Shown piece by piece: positions 6,921 to 11,147 of a DNA stretch of 11,147 nt. Under the pieces are notes generated by a model. The model was not told the DNA's origin. It did no database searches and saw only the letters and a program-made list of their open reading frames with translations. Every line of letters begins with the position of its first letter. The first letter of the stretch is position 1. The position numbers and the translations under genes were made by a program. The stretch comes from Deltaproteobacteria bacterium. Lineage in GTDB: Bacteria > Desulfobacterota > SM23-61. The stretch is taken from NCBI GenBank assembly GCA_029857975.1, contig JAOUFX010000036.1, positions 1 through 11,147 of the forward strand, written 5' to 3'.

Positions 6921-8204
6921 TTATTTTTTGAATTTTTCGACCATCCAGGGCGGTATCTTATATGGGGCCATACCCTTATAGGTGACGCCTTCCCAACCGT
7001 TCGGCCACCAGGCCTTCATCTTGCCATCCTGCCATTGGAAAGTTAGGCCTGTCGCATAACCCGGGCCAAAGACCAGATCGTGGTTTTTATCAAATTTTGC
7101 CTTGGGGGCGGCGACGCCTATACGCTCGGCCTTTTCGATGACGGGAATCAATTTCTCTGCATCAAGCGTTCCGGCCTCTTCTATGGCCTCGCCGAGGGTA
7201 CTTTTTATGGCGTCATAGGTAACGGCCGTGTAAGTGGGCAGCTCGCCGAACCTGCTGATGTATTTCTCAACAAATGGCTCTGTATATTGATTATAGGCAA
7301 CACCCCGGACAAAGGTATTCAATGACACGGCATAGTTGCCCTTGCCCTGGGTGGCTGCCCAGAAACCATCCTTCTGGGACTCCACATTGATGCCCACAAA
7401 GGCGGCGGGTATCTTGAGTTCCCCTGCCTGCCTGGCAAAGGTGATCCCTACCGACGCGGAAAAGATGGTAAAGATGATATGGGCTTCCGACCTCTGTACC
7501 GCCGTGAGCTCGGCGGTCACATCGGTCGCTTTATCCGACGGCCGCCAGCTGCCGACCAGTTCCATGCCCATCTTCGGCACATTCGCTTCGATGGCCTTAA
7601 TCATCGGGTCGATCCACATCGCCTTCTCCGCAACGATAGCTACCTTCGCCTTCGGGATACCCAGTTCTTTCTTCAAAATCCCATTGACCGTTGCCAGATT
7701 AATTAAACACACCTTGACGAGGTAGATGGAATTAATGGGGGTAATCCGGAACCAATATTTATACCTGTTATAGTCCTTGCCCACTCGAGCGCAGATTTCA
7801 GGATGGGCGGCACCGCACCCTAAGAAAAGTTTCTTGTAGTCCATGGCAATGTCCTGCATGGCCAGGACCGCCTCGGTTCTGAAACCGCCCACAACGAAAT
7901 CCACCTTGTCCTGGGTCATCAAGCGCTCCATGGCATTGGTGGCGTCGGTCATGCTGATAAACTCGTTTGAGTCCGCCTTAACCAGTTCAATTTTCATTTT
8001 CTTGTTGCCAACCCGAAGGCCTCCTTTGGCATTGATCGCCTCAGCGGCCAGAGTAGCTCCATCCCAGTGTCCCTTGCCCTGCATGAAATTCATCGGGCCA
8101 ATCACGCCGATCTTGATCACGTCGGCTGCATTCACAGGCATACCAATTGCCATCAGCAAACAGGCCGTGAGCATGATGCTTAATCCAAATAGAGACTTTT
8201 TCAT
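6921..8204 (-). CDS. livK: LivK-type periplasmic substrate-binding protein (Peripla_BP_6 family)
   Basis: This 427-residue exported protein is the ligand-binding component of the HAAT transporter. It has a Sec signal peptide: MKK, a hydrophobic core, and a likely signal peptidase I site after VNA (residue 26). LTAC at 12-15 also resembles a lipobox but lies inside the hydrophobic core. The mature protein starts ADVIKIGVIGPMNFMQGKGHWDG in family style, then AAEAINAKGGL, FVVGGFRTEAVLAMQDIA in lobe one, and YAVSLNTFVRGVAYNQYTEPFV and AVTYDAIKSTLGEAIEEAG in lobe two. It is longer than E. coli LivK (about 370) and ends in a Trp-rich stretch (FQWQDGKMKAWWPNGWEG). It is first in the operon, and AGGAGG precedes the ATG at 8204 by about five bases. 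Since an acyl-CoA ligase sits in the same operon, an organic acid ligand is more likely than a branched-chain amino acid. Confidence 0.93.
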   Translation of the reverse strand: MKKSLFGLSIMLTACLLMAIGMPVNAADVIKIGVIGPMNFMQGKGHWDGATLAAEAINAKGGLRVGNKKMKIELVKADSNEFISMTDATNAMERLMTQDKVDFVVGGFRTEAVLAMQDIAMDYKKLFLGCGAAHPEICARVGKDYNRYKYWFRITPINSIYLVKVCLINLATVNGILKKELGIPKAKVAIVAEKAMWIDPMIKAIEANVPKMGMELVGSWRPSDKATDVTAELTAVQRSEAHIIFTIFSASVGITFARQAGELKIPAAFVGINVESQKDGFWAATQGKGNYAVSLNTFVRGVAYNQYTEPFVEKYISRFGELPTYTAVTYDAIKSTLGEAIEEAGTLDAEKLIPVIEKAERIGVAAPKAKFDKNHDLVFGPGYATGLTFQWQDGKMKAWWPNGWEGVTYKGMAPYKIPPWMVEKFKK

Positions 8205-8274
8205 AATAACCTCCTTCCTTTTTGGGTTTAGGTTTTAGAAAACTGGCAACAGATGGAATAGATGCCTCCACTTT

Positions 8275-8311
8275 TGTCCCAATTAACTTTTTTAAAAAGG
8301 TATTTGGGACA
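8275..8311. promoter_or_regulatory. 37-bp near-perfect palindrome upstream of livK
   Basis: Arms 8275-8292 and 8294-8311 are symmetric about base 8293 with 16 of 18 pairs matched. The outer arms are perfect (TGTCCCAA and TTGGGACA), then comes a four-base stretch with two mismatches, then perfect inner arms CTTTTT and AAAAAG. The centre lies about 89 bases before the livK ATG. No T or A run follows it outside the arms, so it does not look like a terminator. An operator for a dimeric regulator of the liv operon, or an mRNA leader hairpin, is inferred. Confidence 0.55.
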
Positions 8312-8544
8312 GCAAAGAGCCCCGGAAAATGTGAATACTCTATTAACCCTATGGAGCCCCTGATTTTAAAGGCCTTTTGCCTTCATAAAGGGCTTTGTTA
8401 GGCTCGTTGTTGTGGACAGCAAAATAGATCGATGAAGTAAGAAAATAAAGAAACTGGATTGGGAAAGATGCAAAGCTTGTCCCCGTACTAATAATTTCAA
8501 AAGAAGTCCTTAAAATTATCGGTTAAGTTGGACAATACTGTAAA

Positions 8545-8573
8545 CATATATACAACTTAGCATTTAGTGTCAA
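8545..8573 (-). promoter_or_regulatory. Candidate sigma-70 promoter of the liv operon
   Basis: On the minus strand TTGACA (8573-8568, all six consensus bases) is followed after 17 bases by TATATG (8550-8545, four of six). Transcription would begin near 8538 and leave a leader of about 330 bases before livK. That leader contains the 37-bp palindrome and two copies of GGACAGCAAA (8307-8316 and 8414-8423, plus-strand reading). This is the best-spaced promoter seen upstream of livK; the long leader is a reservation. Confidence 0.45.
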
Positions 8574-8600
8574 GAAAAAACTTGCATGGGCAGCCTTCAT

Positions 8601-8606
8601 TATAAT
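8601..8606 (+). promoter_or_regulatory. Candidate -10 element for the antiporter gene
   Basis: A perfect TATAAT occurs at 8601-8606 upstream of the antiporter. The nearest -35-like word, TTGCAT at 8582-8587, is only 13 bases away, which is too close, and no other -35 sits at 16-18 bases. The region is AT-rich, so the match may be chance. Confidence 0.2.
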
Positions 8607-8657
8607 TGGACTAATAATAAGATGTCCATTGAATAATACTGATTTATTGAGGATATG

Positions 8658-8771
8658 ATGTTTTTCGAATCAAGCATTGTGAAGCTTATGGACACCATGG
8701 TAAAATTATTCATCGGCTACCCATGGATTTTTATGCCAAAGAGCAGGCAAGGGATCATTTTTATTTCTTAA
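8658..8771 (+). CDS. Possible 37-residue leader peptide upstream of the antiporter
   Basis: An open frame of 37 codons starts at ATG 8658, five bases after GAGG (8649-8652), with an alternative ATG at 8655. It stops with TAA at 8769-8771, 15 bases before the antiporter ATG. The product is basic and hydrophobic in the middle (VKLFIGYPWIF) and resembles nothing I know. Chance open frames of this length are common in AT-rich DNA, so only the ribosome binding site and the position support it. Confidence 0.2.
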   Translation: MFFESSIVKLMDTMVKLFIGYPWIFMPKSRQGIIFIS

Positions 8772-8786
8772 AGGGAAAAGGGTCGG

Positions 8787-10760
8787 ATGCAAACTATTTT
8801 ACTGAATGATATTCTTACCATATTCGGGCTCTCCGTGACTGTGCTTTATATATGTCATCGCGTTCGAATTCCGACCGTAGTCGGTTTTTTATTGACCGGG
8901 TTGTTGGCAGGACCTCATGGGCTGGGACTGGTCAAAGCTGCCGAGGCGATTGAACTATTGGCTGAAGTCGGGGTGGTATTATTGCTCTTTACCATCGGCT
9001 TGGAATTCTCCCTCAAGAGTTTATGGAAAATTCGGAAATTAGTCTTAATCAGCGGTTTTTCTCAGGTCCTCTTAACCTTTCTGGCCGCCCTGATTATTGT
9101 CCTGGCGCTCGGCCGATCCTTGCCGGTAGCCGTGTTTATAGGGTTTCTCATCTCGCTCAGCAGCACAGCCATCGTAATGAAAATTCTTCAGGAAAAAGCC
9201 GAGGTAGAAAGCCCTCACGGCAATACAACCCTTGGCATATTAATTTTTCAGGATATCATCGTTGTCCCGATGATGCTGTTCATTCCTTTACTGGCGGGCA
9301 CGGCCGGGAATTACGGCGAGAAGCTCCTGATTTTTATAGCCGAAGGTGTGGGGATTATCCTTTTTGTGATTCTCGGCTCAAGGTGGGTTGTGCCCTGGAT
9401 ATTGTATCAGGTCACCAAGACGCGGATCCGCGAATTATTTTTGTTGAGTGTTGTGGTCATCTGCCTTTTGGTGGCATGGGGTACCTATAATGTGGGTCTT
9501 TCCCTGGCCCTAGGCGCATTCTTAGCTGGCTTGATTATATCCGAATCTGAATACAGCCATCAAGTCATCGGCAACTTTATCCCTTTTCGCGATGTTTTCA
9601 CGAGCTTTTTCTTTGTTTCTGTGGGAATGCTGTTGGATTCCAAGTTCCTCATCCACCAGCCGGTGTCCATCGCCCTGATTACCATAGGGGTTTTGGGATT
9701 AAAAACTATTATCGCCGGTTTGGCGGCGGCTCTCACGGGATTGCCTTTCCGCACAGTGATTTTAGTGGGGATGGCCCTTTGTCAGGTTGGAGAATTTTCC
9801 TTTATCCTGGCCAAGACCGGCATTGAATACGATTTGCTCACGGGGAGCATGTATCAAATGTTTCTGGCTGTCTCCGTATTAACCATGGCGGCCACACCGT
9901 TTGTGATGGCCGCTGCCCCCTCGGTTGCGGATGTTCTTTTGCGCCTGCCGATACCGAGAAGATTTAAAAGGGGTTCCTATCCTTTACGAGACACAAAGAA
10001 AGTTTACGAAAAAGATCATCTCATCATCATCGGGTTCGGGATTAACGGTAAAAACCTGGCCCGCGCTGCCCGGGCCAGCCGGATACCTTATGTAGTTATT
10101 GAAATGAACCCAGAAGCGGTAAGGAGGGAGAGAGCAGGGGGAGAACCCATTTACTATGGAGATGCCACGCAAGATGCGGTTCTCCAACACGCCAGGATCA
10201 AGGAAGCAAGGGCCATCGTGGTTGTAATCAATGATGCCGCCTCAACCCGCAGGATTACCCAGCTGGCCCGAAGAATGAACCCCAAAGTCCATATCATTGT
10301 GCGAACTCGCTTCTTGCGGGAGATGGAGCCCCTTTACGAGTTAGGGGCTAACGAGGTGATCCCGGAGGAGTTTGAAACATCCGTGGAAATCTTTTCCCGG
10401 GTTTTGGGAAAATACCTTCAGCCCAAAGGAGAGATCGAGAAATTTATCGCTGAGGTTCGTTCAGAAAATTATGGGATGTTTCGAACTCTTTCCAAAGAGG
10501 CTACATCCTGTTTGGATGTAGCCCAATGTCTCCCGGATTTTGAAATCGTTTCCTTCAGGGTGGAAAAGAAATCCTCGATCTTGGGAAAATCCCTGGCCCA
10601 GGTAGCGATGAGAAGAAAATTTGATGTGACTCTCCTGGCAATTCGCCGCAACTCGGAATTAATATACAACCCCGACCCGGAAATACAGTTTTTTGAAGAT
10701 GACCTTCTGGTGGTGATTGGACGGCCCGAGAAGATCGCCGCGGTCGCCTCCTTATTTTGA
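8787..10760 (+). CDS. CPA2 monovalent cation:proton antiporter with TrkA-N and TrkA-C domains (KefB/YbaL-like)
   Basis: This 657-residue inner-membrane antiporter exchanges K+ or Na+ for protons. Residues 1 to about 385 form the Na+/H+ exchanger domain with around 12-13 hydrophobic segments. They include VVGFLLTGLLAGPHGLG (31-47), LLLFTIGLEFS (65-75), ISLSSTAIVMKIL (122-134), the FQD motif with Asp156 (154-156), and FFFVSVGMLLD (274-284). A soluble TrkA-N (RCK) Rossmann domain follows from about 411 to 525, with GFGING at 416-421 and an acidic Glu439 at the end of the second strand, which favours NAD(H) binding. A TrkA-C domain covers about 575-657, with ILGKSLAQVAMRRKFDVTLL and FEDDLLVVIG in sequence order. 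E. coli KefB/KefC are about 600-620 residues and lack a clear TrkA-C domain, so exact orthology is not claimed. AAGGG-type purine runs precede the ATG at 8787. It is divergent from the liv operon and appears to be a single gene. It is probably gated by nucleotide or ligand binding to the RCK domain. Confidence 0.93.
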   Translation: MQTILLNDILTIFGLSVTVLYICHRVRIPTVVGFLLTGLLAGPHGLGLVKAAEAIELLAEVGVVLLLFTIGLEFSLKSLWKIRKLVLISGFSQVLLTFLAALIIVLALGRSLPVAVFIGFLISLSSTAIVMKILQEKAEVESPHGNTTLGILIFQDIIVVPMMLFIPLLAGTAGNYGEKLLIFIAEGVGIILFVILGSRWVVPWILYQVTKTRIRELFLLSVVVICLLVAWGTYNVGLSLALGAFLAGLIISESEYSHQVIGNFIPFRDVFTSFFFVSVGMLLDSKFLIHQPVSIALITIGVLGLKTIIAGLAAALTGLPFRTVILVGMALCQVGEFSFILAKTGIEYDLLTGSMYQMFLAVSVLTMAATPFVMAAAPSVADVLLRLPIPRRFKRGSYPLRDTKKVYEKDHLIIIGFGINGKNLARAARASRIPYVVIEMNPEAVRRERAGGEPIYYGDATQDAVLQHARIKEARAIVVVINDAASTRRITQLARRMNPKVHIIVRTRFLREMEPLYELGANEVIPEEFETSVEIFSRVLGKYLQPKGEIEKFIAEVRSENYGMFRTLSKEATSCLDVAQCLPDFEIVSFRVEKKSSILGKSLAQVAMRRKFDVTLLAIRRNSELIYNPDPEIQFFEDDLLVVIGRPEKIAAVASLF

Positions 10761-10808
10761 AATGTCCAGTGTTGGTTAAAAACACGTATTATATTTGCAA
10801 TCTTCAGG

Positions 10809-10837
10809 TTGCGTTATTTGTGGGAACATTGGATAAT
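10809..10837 (+). promoter_or_regulatory. Candidate sigma-70 promoter upstream of the lipoprotein gene
   Basis: TTGCGT (10809-10814) and GATAAT (10832-10837) are separated by 17 bases. The -10 matches five of six consensus bases, the -35 only three. It would start transcription about 105 bases before the short ORF at 10951. No terminator is visible between the antiporter stop at 10760 and this point. Confidence 0.3.
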
Positions 10838-10862
10838 TTTCAAGGTGGTTTGCGCGCAGGCT

Positions 10863-10874
10863 CCGCTTCCGCGG
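10863..10874. repeat. Short GC-rich hairpin, possible remnant of a dispersed intergenic repeat
   Basis: CCGC-TTCC-GCGG forms a small stem in otherwise AT-rich spacer. On the minus strand it reads CATTCCCGCGGAAGCGG across 10879-10863. That resembles the widespread dispersed repeat with the core ATTCCCGCGAAAGCGGGAAT. The resemblance is from memory and the copy is degenerate. Confidence 0.3.
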
Positions 10875-10950
10875 GAATGAAATTACTGGACGGAAAAGGG
10901 CTTTATCAGCACCCTGCTAAATACCAGTAAAGGACAAGGGGGATGGGTTC

Positions 10951-10998
10951 ATGAATGTTTTCCAAAAATTTTTCATCCTCCGGGGGGCAATTCCATGA
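10951..10998 (+). CDS. Possible 15-residue coupling ORF before the lipoprotein
   Basis: ATG at 10951 follows AAGGGGG by about eight bases and opens a 15-codon frame whose TGA (10996-10998) overlaps the ATG of the lipoprotein as ATGA. The arrangement is typical of translational coupling. The peptide (MNVFQKFFILRGAIP) is unlike anything I recognise. It could be chance, but it has a better ribosome binding site than the gene it precedes. Confidence 0.3.
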   Translation: MNVFQKFFILRGAIP

Positions 10999-11147
10999 GA
11001 ATAACAAAATTTTTGATGGCCATTACCTTGATTTTTATTTTTTCTCTCTCCTGCGCCACCAGCTATAAAGCCAAGCCATTACCCTTTCGGGCGCCGGCCT
11101 CCTATGGAAATGCCATTGAGGTAGCGGGGGCCTTAGTGGCTGCCCAG
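10995..11147 (+). CDS. Probable exported lipoprotein, N-terminal part
   Basis: This frame runs open from ATG 10995 to the end of the window, so only the first 51 residues are seen. It begins MRITKFLMAITLIFIFSLSC: basic residues, a strongly hydrophobic core and a Cys at position 20 followed by ATSYKAK. This matches a type II (lipoprotein) signal peptide, although S-L-S before the Cys is a weak lipobox and plain Sec export remains possible. The mature part (PLPFRAPASYGNAIEVAGALVAAQ, in order) gives no family. GGGGGG lies about eight bases before the ATG. There is no in-frame start further upstream. The neighbouring antiporter gives no hint of its role. Confidence 0.65.
   Translation, partial: MRITKFLMAITLIFIFSLSCATSYKAKPLPFRAPASYGNAIEVAGALVAAQ

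Noticed and set aside
8135..8204. LivK as a lipoprotein (LTAC)
   Set aside because: The Cys at 15 lies within the hydrophobic core and a standard signal peptidase I site follows at VNA-AD.
8528..8554. Plus-strand promoter TTGGAC-15-TATACA
   Set aside because: Spacing is short and both boxes are imperfect; it overlaps the better minus-strand promoter and is probably chance in AT-rich sequence.
10761..10790. Terminator after the antiporter
   Set aside because: Only a five-base stem (GTGTT/AACAC) with no T run can be drawn.

Overview
The window carries part of a chromosome, about half GC, that looks like a Desulfobacterota (deltaproteobacterial) or similar anaerobic organism. This assignment is inferred from the gene mix and the style of the intergenic repeats. 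No marker gene is present, so it is moderate at best. No rRNA, tRNA, CRISPR array, transposase or phage gene was seen.

Layout. At 1-375 (+) is the C-terminal end of an amidohydrolase-2 / ACMSD-like metal-dependent enzyme. A 329-base non-coding stretch follows, with two imperfect inverted repeats of a dispersed-repeat type. At 705-1628 (+) is a conserved protein of unknown function whose core resembles the LUD / NagB-like fold and which carries a late CxxC pair. Convergent to it, a 6.5-kb minus-strand operon runs from 8204 down to 1661. Its order is livK (binding protein), livH, livM (permeases), an AMP-forming acyl-CoA ligase, livG and livF (ATPases). Gaps are 72, 2, 44, 1 and 2 bases, so this is one transcription unit. 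A 582-base AT-rich divergent region (8205-8786) holds the probable livK promoter, a 37-bp near-perfect palindrome and a possible small leader ORF. At 8787-10760 (+) is a CPA2 cation:proton antiporter with C-terminal TrkA-N and TrkA-C domains. At 10995-11147 (+) is the start of a probable lipoprotein, cut by the window end and preceded by a short translationally overlapping ORF.

How the genes may work together. The binding protein should capture a carboxylated substrate in the periplasm. LivHM would move it in, driven by LivGF, and the ligase encoded between livM and livG would trap it as a CoA thioester. The placement of the ligase argues that the transporter carries an organic acid (aromatic, alicyclic or fatty) rather than leucine. 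The amidohydrolase may belong to the same catabolic theme, but it is on the other strand. The antiporter and lipoprotein appear unrelated.

The less ordinary items are the ligase inside the ABC operon, a CxxC-x10-CxxC zinc-ribbon-like tail on LivM, the palindrome upstream of livK, the unknown LUD-like protein, and small insertions in both ATPases. Nothing here is clearly a new defence or mobile system.
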